Source of the DNA: Bettongia penicillata ogilbyi
Lineage: Eukaryota > Chordata > Mammalia > Diprotodontia > Potoroidae
Direction of reading: 5' to 3'
DNA: 64,000 nt
NCBI GenBank assembly: GCA_023548195.1
Contig: JAJHZJ010000808.1
Span: 4,507,182-4,571,181 of the forward strand
Shown here: in pieces, positions 11,443-22,158 of the stretch
Layout: each line of letters begins with the position of its first letter
How positions within the stretch are numbered: the first letter of the stretch is position 1
Made by a program: the position numbers and the translations under genes
Notes under the pieces: model-generated
The model's database searches: none
The model's input: the letters and a program-made list of their open reading frames with translations, nothing else
What the model was told of the DNA's origin: nothing

Positions 11443-11750
11443 TTTTGGCTTTGTCCTATGGGTCTAAGATACCTGGGCAGTTTTAAGATATTTGGGTTTC
11501 GTTTTTCCTGATTGTCAATTAGTACAGTGATTCTTAAGTTACATTTTATTAACCTGTTCCCTAGGTCAGTTGTTTTTGATGGTATATAGCTTATATTTTC
11601 TTCTGTTGTGTTTTTTTTAAACTTTTGATTTTATTATACTATTTCGTGTTTTCTCATTGAGTCATTTTCTGTTTGTATCATTCTAATTTTTCAGTGTATT
11701 TAATTCTTAGGAAAGTTTTCCTTGCTATTCTTTCTTCCCTAACTATAAGT

Positions 11751-11798
11751 CATCATCTTGATGTCATGGTCATCTTCGAGAGTGAAGGACAAACGCAG
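11751..11798 (+). mobile_element. 3' tail of an RTE-mobilised SINE (short)
   Basis: 'catcatcttgatgtcatggt' and 'cttcgagagtgaaggacaaa' match the 3' end of the fuller copy at 12045-12390. Confidence 0.55.
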
Positions 11799-12044
11799 CC
11801 TGTGAGTGAGTAGCAGCTTCTTTCCTCTTCCCTCTTCCCTCTCCCCTCCCCTCTCCTGTTCTATTCAGGATAAGGTACACTCCATGCCCCAAAACTGCCT
11901 TTCTTCCTCTGGATTTACTGGTTACATTTCCTGCTCAAAGATCAAGCCTTAAATCCAATTCACTCTGGAGCTCATAGACTGGAAGACAAGTCCCCACACA
12001 CCTAGCAAAGAATGATTGTAATTACTAAATAGTAATTGTTTCTC

Positions 12045-12390
12045 TTTTGCCCAGGAACCCTGAGGGTCTTCCTCTCCCAGTTTTATTTTTTGTTTGGATT
12101 AAATGGGCCATCCATAAGTAACTACTTAAAGAAGCCTATTCATTGAATGGCTGTATCTCACTCAGAGTGAGAAAGTGATAAGACCTTAGCCTGAAAGGGC
12201 CAGGGTCTCCCATGGCATCCTGGGCCATCTCCTATCATCCTGATGAATGTCAGGCCACTGGACTCAGATGGCTCAGGAAAAGAAAGTGAGGTTGGTGACC
12301 TTGCACAACCCTCCCTCATTCAAATCAAAGTCAACTGCAAGTCATGTCATCATCATGTCCTCCTCAAGAATGAAGGACAAACCCAATTCA
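12045..12390 (+). mobile_element. Marsupial RTE-type SINE, near full length
   Basis: Contains 'catggcatcctgggccatct', 'catcctgatgaatgtcaggc', 'caccttgca'-type text and 'ctccctcattcaaatcaaag'. It ends 'agaatgaaggacaaac', the tail this SINE shares with RTE LINEs in marsupials. It lies in the second visible NSUN7 intron, sense. Short frames across it are not genes. Confidence 0.6.
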
Positions 12391-12399
12391 ATTTTACAT

Positions 12400-13890
12400 A
12401 TAATTTCATTTCTTCTTGGTACTCTTAATCTTAAAATCCTTCAGACCATGATATATATATTTTTTTGAGTGTCTAGTTGGACTTGATATAGAATTATTAT
12501 TATCTTCTGGGTTTATTTCTTTCATCATGTCTCAGTTGATGCTATTTCTTCAATGGTATTAGGCATTTCTTTTGACTAATTCATATCACCAGCCTCAGGG
12601 TCTGGATTAGGAATTTGTATTTGAGTCAAATACCAGTCCTGTACTCCTTGATGGTATGAGCCCAGAGTACAGGTGGAACACAACAAATTGGAAGTGATAT
12701 AGTCTTAAGCATAGTATTTTTAAAGAAATTAGAATATTCATTTTTAATTTTTTCCCTATTCCCATCTTCTGTATTTTTTCCTGTCTTTCATCATTTACTG
12801 AGTACCAAGTATATGCATAATAACCTCCATCTCTACCATCCCATTTTCAGTTATTACAAATTCCTGTAATGCAGGTAACTTTTGCTCTGTCACTGTTTTC
12901 TGTTGATCTGCACATTGGCCCCAGGCTTATTTGTTATCTGCTCACTCAGTATGGATTAGTAACTCCAAATACATCTGATCATCAGTTTTATTTCACCATG
13001 GAAATGTATGAGCATCATCTTTTAGCAAAATGAATAACTGCAGTTAATAAAGGTAATTGTTTGGATAAAATTAGGTCTCGTTTTTGTCTGGAATACCTGA
13101 TGTTCAAAAGTGAATTTTAATGAATAAACAAGGACTGCTTATATGCTTTCTAACTTCATCAGCACTTTTTTTTTCTCCAGGTAAGATCCAATGAATGGGT
13201 AATACGTAGGTCAACAGACTAGCTTATATTATATTTAAATACATATGAGCTTTGGTACAGGTTATAGGGAACAGATTCAAGAACCTTATTCTAATCATCA
13301 GAAATCCAGTGTGTGGTTCTGGGGTATGAATTTGGGGGTCTTTAGTCCTAGGATTTTTATAGTCTTTTTGCCTTTTGGATACTATTAGGATTCTAAATTC
13401 TTTTTATAATAAGCTAAGTTCTATTATGGTGATCTTAGAAGGGATCCAAGTTCTTTGGTTCTACCAGAATTGAATTGTATTCATTATTGTTCAAAATATC
13501 TTAAACTTGGAATTTAAAACATTTTTGTTAGAGATTTTTATTGTATTGGTTGATACATGCTGTAATGTTATTCGACATGTTTAGATGTAGACTGTTATCA
13601 TTGTAATTATATTGCTTGTGCCAAAAAATATTAAACTGATTAAAATGGTAAACTGATTAGACTTTGCTCTCTCTATATAATATGTAGCACAATATTTTCT
13701 GTATTAATGTTTGAATAGTAAAATAATTGGAACAACCAACATTTATTGACTAGGTGTAACACTTTTAGCTGATTAGAAGGCAGAATTCTGTCCTATTCTT
13801 TTGAATCCTACATATGTACAATAGTTTTTGCAACCTAGAGAGATCTATGTGAGCACCAAAGGACCATAGAGAGAGGATGCTATTCAGGGT
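12400..13890 (+). other. NSUN7 intron, mostly unassigned
   Basis: 12440-12670 may be more of the antisense L1 5' region that the SINE interrupted. The rest is AT-rich unique-looking intron with no exon that I can support. Confidence 0.4.
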
Positions 13891-13894
13891 GAAA

Positions 13895-14160
13895 GAAATA
13901 TACATTTATATAGTGCCTATTATGTGCCATACTGTACTAAGTTGTTTTTACCAATATTGTATCATTTGATCCTTATGACAACTATATGAAGTAGGTGCTA
14001 TTGTTATCCCCATTTTATAACTGATAAAAACTGAGGCAAATAAAGGTTAAATGACTTGCCCAACATTATACAGCTAGTAAGTGTCTGAGGCTAGGTACGA
14101 ATTCAGGTCTTCCTGACTTCAGGTCTACCACTTTATACGTTGTGCCACCAACTGTTTCTG
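13895..14160 (-). mobile_element. MIR/CORE-SINE
   Basis: Antisense MIR landmarks occur in order: 'tatagtgcctattatgtgcc', 'atccccattttataactgat', 'aaatgacttgcccaacatta', 'cagctagtaagtgtctgagg', 'gtcttcctgacttcaggtct'. Near full length. Confidence 0.8.
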
Positions 14161-14369
14161 TCCAACAAGGAGATTATCTCGTTTCAACAGAAGACTTTCT
14201 GAAAGGCAGCAGAGTATGTTGGTAGCATCACAGTGGGAATGTTGTACCAAGTTTCTCTCTATTTTATTTTCTTGAAGAACTAGTTAATATGGATAAATAG
14301 TAGTTGTTTTGTATCAAGACAAATTACAATAGCTTCCTCCTGAAAGATCTAACTTCTTTTGAAGGATAC

Positions 14370-14475
14370 TCAAGTTAATTGAACTGCTTTGTTAGGGGTT
14401 GTAGAGGGGATTCTTATAGAGAAGATTCCTTCTCAGGGCGAGGGATTGGACTAGATCAGATGTAACTTCAGTAAG
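14370..14475 (+). mobile_element. CR1/L3-like LINE 3' end
   Basis: 'ggggttgtagaggggattct' and 'gggattggactagatcagat' correspond to the terminal segment of the CR1/L3 copies at 36.1-36.8 kb. Confidence 0.5.
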
Positions 14476-14479
14476 CTTT

Positions 14480-15720
14480 TGCCAGATATCCTCTATGTGT
14501 AAGACACCATACAGGGAACGAGATTAAAAAGACATGACACAGGTCTTACTTTTAAGGAATTTATAATCTAATGGGACTGAGTTGGGGCAGGGAGGAGAGT
14601 TGAGAAAGACATACACACAAATAACTATTACCACAGGGAGATCAAGATCTGTAGGCAAAAGATACAAGAAATTTGAAGGAGGCAACACTTTTTTTCTGAG
14701 GGTGAGGAGTGGAGCTTCATGGATATGGTGGCAATCTGAGTTGGGCCTAAAGGAAAGGTAAAAAATTCAGCAGGAATAGATTGGGTGGAGGTGGGGAATG
14801 GGAATCTATTCCATGGAAATCATAAATGTGGAAAAGGATGGCATGAGAATGGGGAACAGGGAGTAGTACAGTTTGGCTAGGATATAGAATAGTATGAAGT
14901 GAAAATATAAATGTAGATTGGAGCCAGATTGGAACATCCCTTTTTATGACACAATCATAAGCTTATAATTTATTTGGTAGGCAATGAGGAATGACTAGAG
15001 GCTTTTGAGCAGAAGAGTACCATAATTCAGTTGGCATGTTATAAAGCTTACTTAAGAATGGATATGTGAAAGTTGGATCAGAGAGTGGACAGACTAGAGG
15101 TGAGAAGAAATTATGATCTGGACTTAATGAAATGGAAAAATGGAAAGACTAAGATGAATACAGAAAGAGTATTTAAGTAAAATGGAGAAGACTTAGCAAC
15201 TTGGATGGGTGGGATGAGAGAAAGGGAAGAGTCAAAAATTATAAGCCAGAGATTTGAAAAGCATGGTGGTACCATCAATAGAAAGAGAAATTGAGAGAAG
15301 AAAGTTTTGGGAGGAAGATGGTGGTTGAAATTTTGTAAATGTTAAGTTTGAGGTGTCATTGGGTTATACAAATAGAGATAACCACCAGGGAATTGAAATA
15401 CAGAACTTGGGCTCTGAGAAGAAGTTAGGAAACAATGGGAAGTAGATGAGATCATCAAGGAAGAGAGCCAAGTTGATACACATTTGATGGATGAAAGGAG
15501 GAAGAAGAAAGGAAGAACATATCAAAGTTGTAGGAGGCTGGTATAGGAGACTGCTTCCTTCACAGAAATCACTGGAGGAGAGGATATCAAAAATGTGGGA
15601 TGGGTTAGTGTTAAAAGTCACAGAAAAGTCAAGGATGAGAAGAGAAAAAAATTCTGATTTGGTGATAAGGAGTTCATTAGCAGCCCTGAGAGAGCCACTG
15701 CAGTGAAATGATGAGAGTTG
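14480..15720 (-). mobile_element. L2 LINE, ORF2 RT and 3' part, antisense
   Basis: Antisense L2 landmarks are present: 'ggcaatgaggaatgactaga' (end of ORF2), 'gggaagagtcaaaaattata' and 'aatgttaagtttgaggtgtc'. Reverse-complemented, the last corresponds to the HLKLNMSKTE stretch of L2 RT. Many substitutions and no usable ORF. Purine-rich unassigned sequence continues to about 16130. Confidence 0.6.
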
Positions 15721-16429
15721 GAAGCTAGATTATAAAGCATTAACGTTGGAGAGAAAGTGGAGACAGCAAGTATGGAATTTTAGCAGCAAGGGGGATGAGA
15801 TCAGACAAGATAAGGCTTTTTTTAGTATAAGAGATAACTGAACATGCTTACAGGTCAAATGAAAGAATCAGATAGTGAGGGAGAAAGTAAGAAACTAGAG
15901 AAAAAGGAACAAGGTCAGAGAAGAGATGGGATCGAGAGAATTGTGTAGGGATAGAACTGCTAAAGAAAAAGGCTAGCCCTTATCTGAGACTAGGGAGAAG
16001 CATTTCCCTGGAGTGAGGACATCGCTTGGGTTAGAGGAGGGTGCTAGAGACTCTGAGGAAACTGGAAGAAGGTGAGACTACAGATGGAAACTGAAGTGAA
16101 AAAGCACCAACACAAGCTTAGAATTTGTCTTGATTTTCAGAAGTTAACATAGAAAAGTATTAACACCAAAACTTTGATTCAGTCAAAAGATTATTTGCTT
16201 TTACCTATTAAATATTCATATTCTAAAGGTAGGTACTAAAGTAATTATTGTTTACAAATGATCTGTTTTTATATTAAAGAAGATAATAAATATGAAAAGC
16301 AGGAGCTTTCATTTGAGTATTACTCTTTAAGGAAAACAACAAAAGCCCTGTGATTTCAGCAATATACAAAACCCCTGGGAAGGAAACTCTCTTTGCCAAC
16401 GCAGATAAGCAGATATTATGCAGTACAAT

Positions 16430-16555
16430 TTTAGAGAGCTGCCTGAGGCACTGAAAAATTAAGTGACTGCCCAGGCTTACAGCCAGGAGGTGTCAGAGGT
16501 GGGACCAGAATGTACCCTGTTTGTCTTGTCTCTACAGTCAGGTCACTAGACCATT
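16430..16555 (-). mobile_element. MIR fragment
   Basis: 'aattaagtgactgcccaggc', then 'acagccaggaggtgtcagag' and 'tcaggtcactagacca' give the antisense MIR core order. Confidence 0.6.
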
Positions 16556-16984
16556 GATTAAAACTTCAGTATTTGCATTTTTATGTAAAATCTCTTGCAG
16601 AAAAGTATTCAGCACCTGGCAAATACTCAAATATCAATTGAGAGATCACTTTCTTATTTAAATGACTAATATTGTGGAACTGTTGTGTTTATAAGCACAT
16701 TTAACTGGGATCATGTGCTTTGAAAATGAGTCTAGGAAGGAAGCAGAGCTCTCAAATTATACTCATGAGTTAGCCCTTTATCTTTGCCTCTGAATTGCAA
16801 AACAGGTAGTTTTTATATTTAGAGATTAAAATCTACAAAATATTATAAAGTATGATATAAATTTAAAAAGCCTTTTTAAAAACCACATAGGAATTTTTAG
16901 AGTAGACTTTTTGTTTAAAGCATAATAAAATTTTTTTTACATTGAAATTTAGTTGAGAAAGTAAAATGATGTAGTTGAAAAAGT

Positions 16985-17165
16985 GTTTAACTTGGGACAG
17001 AAAAACTGAGTTCAGATTTTAGCTCTGATATTAATTTTGTGACCATGGACCAGGCTCTCTGAGTCCTGTTTTCTTCATCTGCCAAACAGGGATAAATATA
17101 TTCATGCCACCGCCTTTCAGGACAGGTGTAAAGAAAGTGCTTTGTAAACCTTAGAAAACAATAAC
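16985..17165 (+). mobile_element. MIR element just upstream of an NSUN7 exon
   Basis: Sense MIR: 'aaaactgagttcagatttta', 'ttttgtgaccatggaccagg', 'cttcatctgccaaacaggga', 'gaaagtgctttgtaaacctt'. It ends about 80 bp before the acceptor of the exon at 17247. Confidence 0.65.
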
Positions 17166-17246
17166 TTTTTACTATTATTGACAGCATATCTTTTGCTCAG
17201 AATTTAAGTTCTGATAACAGACTGTTTTTGTTAATATCTACTGCAG

Positions 17247-17370
17247 GCTAAGTCCTCCTGTACTTCCACTGTGTTCTGCAAAAGAAATTCGTTCATCTAT
17301 TGATAAATTTTTCAAAGTAGAACCATCTGAAATTACCAATGGTTGTTTCCTTGCTGTCCTGACAAGAGAG
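17247..17370 (+). CDS. NSUN7: NSUN7 coding exon following motif VI
   Basis: This internal exon encodes LSPPVLPLCSAKEIRSSIDK, then FFKVEPSEITNGCFLAVLTR and E. It covers the end of the NOP2/Sun catalytic fold: 'ITNGCFLAVLTRE' is the last beta-strand region, where active family members have a 'dGFFiA' type motif. The first base G completes the Arg codon split from 6832, giving 1 + 41 codons, and the exon ends in phase 0. The acceptor is 'atctactgcag' and the donor 'GAGgtaagt'. No stop or frame shift. Here GCF stands where many relatives have GFF, which agrees with NSUN7 being a divergent family member. Confidence 0.93.
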
Positions 17371-17584
17371 GTAAGTCTAAAAATGACCCCAACCTCACAT
17401 TTTAATGTAGAAGTTTCCCCCAACAACTAAATGGAGCTTTCATAATTAGTTACACTCAGATTTATTTGTGGACTCTCATTTGTATCTTTTCTTCCCTTGA
17501 TCTTCTAATGGAAGGTCAGTTCTTCCTTTGACAGTAGTGAGCTATCAATGGTAATTTACTTTTATAATTATCAGTAAATTTGGC

Positions 17585-17905
17585 TCCAGATATACTGGTC
17601 CCCCTCATTGTTCCCAGTAAGTGCCCTACTCTTGATTCATACCTTTGCTAAAGCTATGGCCACTGTTTAGAATGAATGCCATCCCCACATTTCTGACTCT
17701 TTAAGAGTCAGCTCAAATGCCATCTCATCCATGAAAACTTTTTTAAAATTCCTCCACTCAGAAGAGATCCCATGTGCCTAAGAATCACATAATAATTTAT
17801 ATGTCTCTTTCATTCTCCACTCTGGAGCTTGTATTGTATTTGTTGGACTCTACTGCTAAGGGTAGAAGCCATGTTTTATTCCTAGGATCATTGAACTTGA
17901 ACTGG
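17585..17905 (+). mobile_element. L2 LINE 3' part
   Basis: 'tcagctcaaatgccatctca', 'atgaaaacttttttaaaatt' and 'ctactgctaagggtagaagc' follow the L2 3' region in sense order. Confidence 0.6.
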
Positions 17906-17919
17906 AAGGGAAGTTAAGA

Positions 17920-18060
17920 CTAGCCTTGTTTTTTAGATAAGGAAATTCATCATAGATTTATAGATAAGGCTCCAGGAGTTTGTGATTTGTTCGAAGTCAA
18001 CAGGTAGCAGAAATCAGGCGCTATAACTCCAAGGTCAGTGCTGTTGTGCCACACTGCCTG
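17920..18060 (-). mobile_element. MIR fragment
   Basis: 'ttttagataaggaaattcat' and 'aactccaaggtcagtgctgt' are antisense MIR landmarks. Confidence 0.5.
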
Positions 18061-18905
18061 TCACCTTTCAGGTGTACTGCTTAGAACAGTATCTCATACA
18101 CAGTAGTTGCTCAATGTGCTGAACTGAATCTTGCTCGTGTTTTTATAAAATGAAGTTGTAAGCGTGGTTGCAAATTGCTTTGCATAAGGCTCCACTATTT
18201 CATTTTTATTATCACTGAGCCGCTTTTAGAGTTTTTAAAATTTGGCTAATGAGACATCAGAAATAGGTGTTAGTGTTAACAGTGATATGTTACTAAGTAG
18301 AATTCAGACACATTCCCCCCACCATTTTCAACTTCTACTTTTGTTGAGACTGATACTCCATGTCAGCCTTCTCTTATTCAGAGATATGGCTAAATCAGCT
18401 AATGTTCACTAAACAGATGAATTTATCATTTTTATAATTACTATATTTAATTGACATTGGTTATCATTTTCATGTCTCAACCTTTTAGGGCATAAATGCC
18501 TTTATGGCAAGGATGGTGCCTTTTTTTTTTTTTTTTACTGTAACTTAAATGATGTAGTATTTATATTCAATATGTATCTGAAATCACTGGGGAGGTTCTT
18601 ATGCCTTAGGGCCAAAGAAATCTTGTCAATTTTACTTTACATTAGTATTCTCATCTTTTAAGAAACAGAGTAGGAAGAGAAATGGCTGCATCTTTTTCTG
18701 CTAGTGGAATATGGCACCTGAGAGTCATGTTTTTGTGTATAGGAGAAAGAATGAATTTACAAATTATAAATCTGCTTCCATTGCATATCTGGAATGCACG
18801 CCTTCCTCTCCCTCCGCCTTATATGTCTCCTTAACTTCCTTCACAGAATAACTTGTCATCCTTATAGTAGTTGGTAATCTTTCCCTTTTGAAATATTTTT
18901 GCATA

Positions 18906-18986
18906 TACAGTGTGTCACAAAAGTCTTAGGGTAGTTTTAAACAATTAAACTTAAGACTGTCCTTTAGACTTATGGAACATCCTTTA
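18906..18986. mobile_element. Palindromic mariner-like MITE
   Basis: A ~77 bp element 'cagtgtgtcacaaaagtctt ... acttatggaacatcctt' has imperfect inverted arms: 'cacaaaagtcttagggtagt' pairs with the reverse complement of 18950-18984. It is flanked by TA on both sides, the target duplication of Tc1/mariner elements. It has no coding capacity. Confidence 0.7.
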
Positions 18987-18994
18987 TTCTGTAT

Positions 18995-19125
18995 TGACTT
19001 GTGTGTATGTGTTGTATCCCACACTCCCAGTAAGCTCTGTTAGGGCAATGACATTGTTTTGCAACCCCATCACCTAGAATGGTACCTTACTGACTCTTAG
19101 TAGGTTTTTAATGTTTACTAAAATG
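18995..19125 (+). mobile_element. L2 LINE 3' end fragment
   Basis: 'agtaagctctgttagggcaa' and 'gactcttagtaggtttttaa' give the L2 terminal pattern. Confidence 0.5.
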
Positions 19126-19429
19126 AGTTCATATTAAAGAACTTATCTCTTGACACTCATATATAATCTAGTGATTCTCTTCTTAGCTCTTTTTAGCTTT
19201 AGCTCTGTTTTTTTCTTTTGCCTTTTCAATATTATACCCTTAACCCTGAATAGCTTGTGTTCATTTCTTCCCATGTTGAAGTCATCTCCTTCATGAAACT
19301 TGTTCAGCTTATATAGTCAGTCATTCTTGTATAATATCTTATATCCTCCCCACTAACCTTCCTGTAAAAAAACTATTAAAAACAATATTGTTAATTATTT
19401 TCCATTGTGACTTTAGTGTCTATTATAGT

Positions 19430-19640
19430 AATAGTATATTTGTTTTATAACTCTAGATAATTTTGTATACAGTATCTTAAATAGCCTTCTATGAGATAGC
19501 TACCATAAGTATTACCTCCATTTAATAGGTGAAGATACTTAGGCTTAGACAACAAGTAAGTGAGGGAGCCAGGATTGGGAGGTAGCTATGTCTTCTTGTT
19601 CTCAGATTGCTTCTCTTTCCACTAAATTATGCTGCCTTCC
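19430..19640 (-). mobile_element. MIR fragment
   Basis: 'attacctccatttaataggt', 'gatacttaggcttagacaac' and 'tccactaaattatgctgcct' are antisense MIR-type landmarks. Confidence 0.5.
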
Positions 19641-20152
19641 TTAAATGGGCTACATCTTGTGTATGACCTGTTGCTTTTTAATAAAATAAAGTATTTTCTA
19701 CCGTCCCAATGCAATCAAGATACTTTATAAACATTTGATAAGCTTCATAGCTTAATGAATAGAGCAATACACTTATAGACAGCAAAATGCTAGCAAGGAA
19801 AGATGAAATGCTATATTGCATCTATATGCTCTTTCATTAGTGATCTAAAGCACTTTGCTACCTATCATTCATTACATTTTGCAGCACATCAGTTAAAGGG
19901 AATGTTGTGCTTTTCCTTCTGTCTAGTTAACGGATTGGGAAATGGAAAACAGAGTCCAAGTCACTTGCAGAGGAGTAATACTCCAAGACAAGGGCTGTGA
20001 ATAATTAGAATTCATCAATTACCACTCATGTTACTCTTGACCATATAGTAAAATAAAGATACTAATTTTTTTAAAAAAAATTGCTGCTGAAACGATACAT
20101 TTAAAATATTGGAGGTACATCATTTAATAGAACACTTCTTTAAAAATTTCAG

Positions 20153-20776
20153 CGGGACCCATCAGAGACAGTGTCTGTCAAAGACGTTTTGGCACGTGCT
20201 GCAGCAAAGGGATTACTAGATGGTATTGAGTTAGCCAAAACATCAAAAAGGGAGAAGAAGAAAAAGAAATCTAAAACAACACTGGCAAAACCTATTAATG
20301 AGAGCATGAATACACAAATAAAAATCGCCGAGTTCCTGAACCGAGAATTGAGACCACATGTTAATCGTCCAGAGACATTAACAACCAAAGCAGGTCCTCC
20401 ACAGAAAAATACAAATCAAACAAGTATTCCCCCACAGAAAAAAACTGGCAAGATGCCCCCTTATGCATTGATGCCTACATTTATGAAGAACATGCCTTCT
20501 ACATCCAAGGTATCAGAGAGACAGATGAGCACTATGAGGCCACGCCCTGAGGATAAAATGATTGCACTGAAACCCGTCGAGATTGTTTTACCTCCAGTAA
20601 TGATGTCGTATGCTGGTTCCCAGGTCAACAAAAACCAGATTCCAGCGCATTTCTATTATCGTTGGATTGGAGGCAAGACTGGTGGCTTAATTACGCCTTC
20701 ATCATCCAAAAAATTGGAAAAACCTAAAGAAAACTTACCTTCCTCTGCAGTGAGACATCCTCAACCATGGCTTTGA
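20153..20776 (+). CDS. NSUN7: NSUN7 terminal coding exon (C-terminal tail)
   Basis: Large last coding exon of 207 codons plus TGA, opened by the acceptor 'aaaaatttcag'. It starts RDPSETVSVKDVLARAAAKG, typical of NSUN7 immediately after the catalytic fold. It continues LLDGIELAKTSKREKKKKKS, where the basic run could act as a nuclear localisation signal (inference). Then comes a low-complexity Pro/Lys/Thr-rich tail with no known fold, ending VRHPQPWL. The phase follows directly from the exon at 17370 (GAG|CGG). There are no internal stops. The tail is the fastest-changing part of the protein in mammals, so weaker identity here is expected. In mouse NSUN7 is linked to sperm motility; the sequence does not test that. 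Confidence 0.95.
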   Translation, partial: RDPSETVSVKDVLARAAAKGLLDGIELAKTSKREKKKKKSKTTLAKPINESMNTQIKIAEFLNRELRPHVNRPETLTTKAGPPQKNTNQTSIPPQKKTGKMPPYALMPTFMKNMPSTSKVSERQMSTMRPRPEDKMIALKPVEIVLPPVMMSYAGSQVNKNQIPAHFYYRWIGGKTGGLITPSSSKKLEKPKENLPSSAVRHPQPWL

Positions 20777-22158
20777 TCATCACCTCTTGTTTTCCTGGGG
20801 TCAAAGGCAGAGTATTTTTCTACCAAGTTTGACCCTTCTCTAAAGGTTAAATATCCTAGCATAGATATTCATCCTTTAGGTCACTTCTACTGTGAATCTA
20901 AATGGGACACTGCATTCAGAGAATTAAGATAAGTGACAATAATGTAGCCCAGGAAGGTAAGCAGAGTTCACCAAACTGGATAGCTTGGTGCTTTATTTAG
21001 AAAGCAACAACTGTAGATTCACTGTCAGTTGTTAGACTTTTATTACTTCTGTAACTTGGTCAGTAGGACAACGGAGTTTTAAGAGAAACTTCAAGTAATA
21101 GTGTGTTACCTGAAGATAATTATTTTTTATCTTACCCACCAGGTTTATTTAAGAACTTAACTTTTAAGACAGTTATAGGAATAGTTACAGAAAAGATGCT
21201 GGCCTTCTCAGATGAAGTTTAGATTATTTCAGAATGCATCTTGTAATTTATAAGACAGCATGTCCAGTTCAGCCTTTAAGCTGACCTTTTAATATTCAAA
21301 ATTTAGGGAGACTGCTTTGTAGTGATACTGAGATTGATTGCAAGCAGGAAAAACAGGAAGTTCCAATGACCGCATGGATTGTATAGAACAGATGTTCTTT
21401 TACAAAGTGAATAACACCTCTCATGTGGTGAACTTTCCAGGGTCTTGAGCAGAGTGAAATGCGCACAGCTGTCTTTGACCATTTAGTAGGTCAGATGCTT
21501 TTAAAAATAATGACTGAAAGCAAGTTTACTCCTGAATATTATCAGTTCTAAGAAGATGTAAAATTTATGGATCCAAGTAACACCAGTGGTTGAAGAAACC
21601 CCTAAAGATTTCTAGTTCCACTTAAAGATCAGGTGAAATATGAAAAACTACAAGTCACTTAAAACTGAAAACAGTAATCAAACTTTGGCAAATCATTTCT
21701 GTTGCACAATCTGCTAAAATATATTATAGCATTTTGTTAATTATATTAAGTGCCAATTCATCTTCCAAGTATTATCAACTGCCTACAAAGAATTAGTTTG
21801 ATTGTCATTTCTGGGTCTACTGACTTTTTTCATCATGGCAACAGAAATTGTTTGACAGTAAGTAGAACAAGTTACAACTTTAGTGTTTTTTTTTATACTG
21901 TTCAAAAAACAGTTTCATAAAGTCTGAATTTAAATGATGTTCGACACCCAAAGCTCAGTAGTGTTTGAACAGTGTTGTGTAAATTACTCATTTCTAAATA
22001 TTTAGTTCAGGTGGCTATAGACTGTAGAATTTTAAAATACCTTAGATGGTTTAATTGTAGTAGCATGTTAATGTGTTAAAAATGAAATTTTAGCTATATA
22101 TTTGGAAAAAAAGGAACTTTGATTTTTTCATTTTAATAAATTGTTTTCTATTTTAGTT
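20777..22158 (+). other. NSUN7: NSUN7 3' UTR (inferred extent)
   Basis: Unique, repeat-poor sequence follows the TGA with no competing exon on either strand. The end is placed shortly after the AATAAA at 22135. Later signals, AATAAA at 22203 and ATTAAA at 22682, could give longer forms. Confidence 0.55.
22135..22140 (+). promoter_or_regulatory. NSUN7: Polyadenylation signal AATAAA, NSUN7
   Basis: AATAAA followed after about 15 bp by a G/T-rich stretch 'agttggaggtttatattgtt', as expected downstream of a cleavage site. Confidence 0.5.

Larger units (their letters stand above)
8100..11752 (-). mobile_element. Decayed L1, ORF2 and ORF1 regions, antisense
   Basis: In order along the plus strand this reads as an L1 backwards. 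It starts with an RT-domain region (8100-8640, 8940-9240). Next is the RT-endonuclease linker (9240-9720, for example 'gcatttagagatataaactt' and 'gtgtcatccatacattttgg'). Then comes endonuclease/spacer (9720-10560), and ORF1 (10590-10900 and 11445-11750, for example 'tttttcatcaggaatgattg', 'atacctgggcagttttaaga', 'ggtcagttgtttttgatggt'). No long ORF survives. A sense L1 tail (8661-8932) and a CCTT array (10906-11442) interrupt it. Confidence 0.65.
1..22158 (+). other. NSUN7: NSUN7 gene, 3' portion (locus span)
   Basis: This span holds the 3' part of NSUN7, a NOP2/Sun-domain protein of the RNA 5-methylcytosine methyltransferase family. Three coding exons are visible (6712-6832, 17247-17370, 20153-20776). 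Their phases join as 2-1-0 without a frame break and give about 289 codons, roughly the last 40% of the ~718-residue mammalian protein. The gene starts left of the window, and I recognised no earlier exon in positions 1-6711. The 3' end near 22158 is inferred from a polyadenylation signal. The convergent neighbour is APBB2, as in human 4p14, which supports the orthology. Introns are filled with L1, L2, MIR and SINE relics. Confidence 0.9.

Noticed and set aside
10853..11486. Two overlapping ~200-codon frames reading (SFLP)n
   Set aside because: They are translations of a CCTT/CCCT simple repeat in different frames, with no coding signal.
20149..20388. Minus-strand frame opposite the NSUN7 last exon
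   Set aside because: Shadow of the real coding strand.
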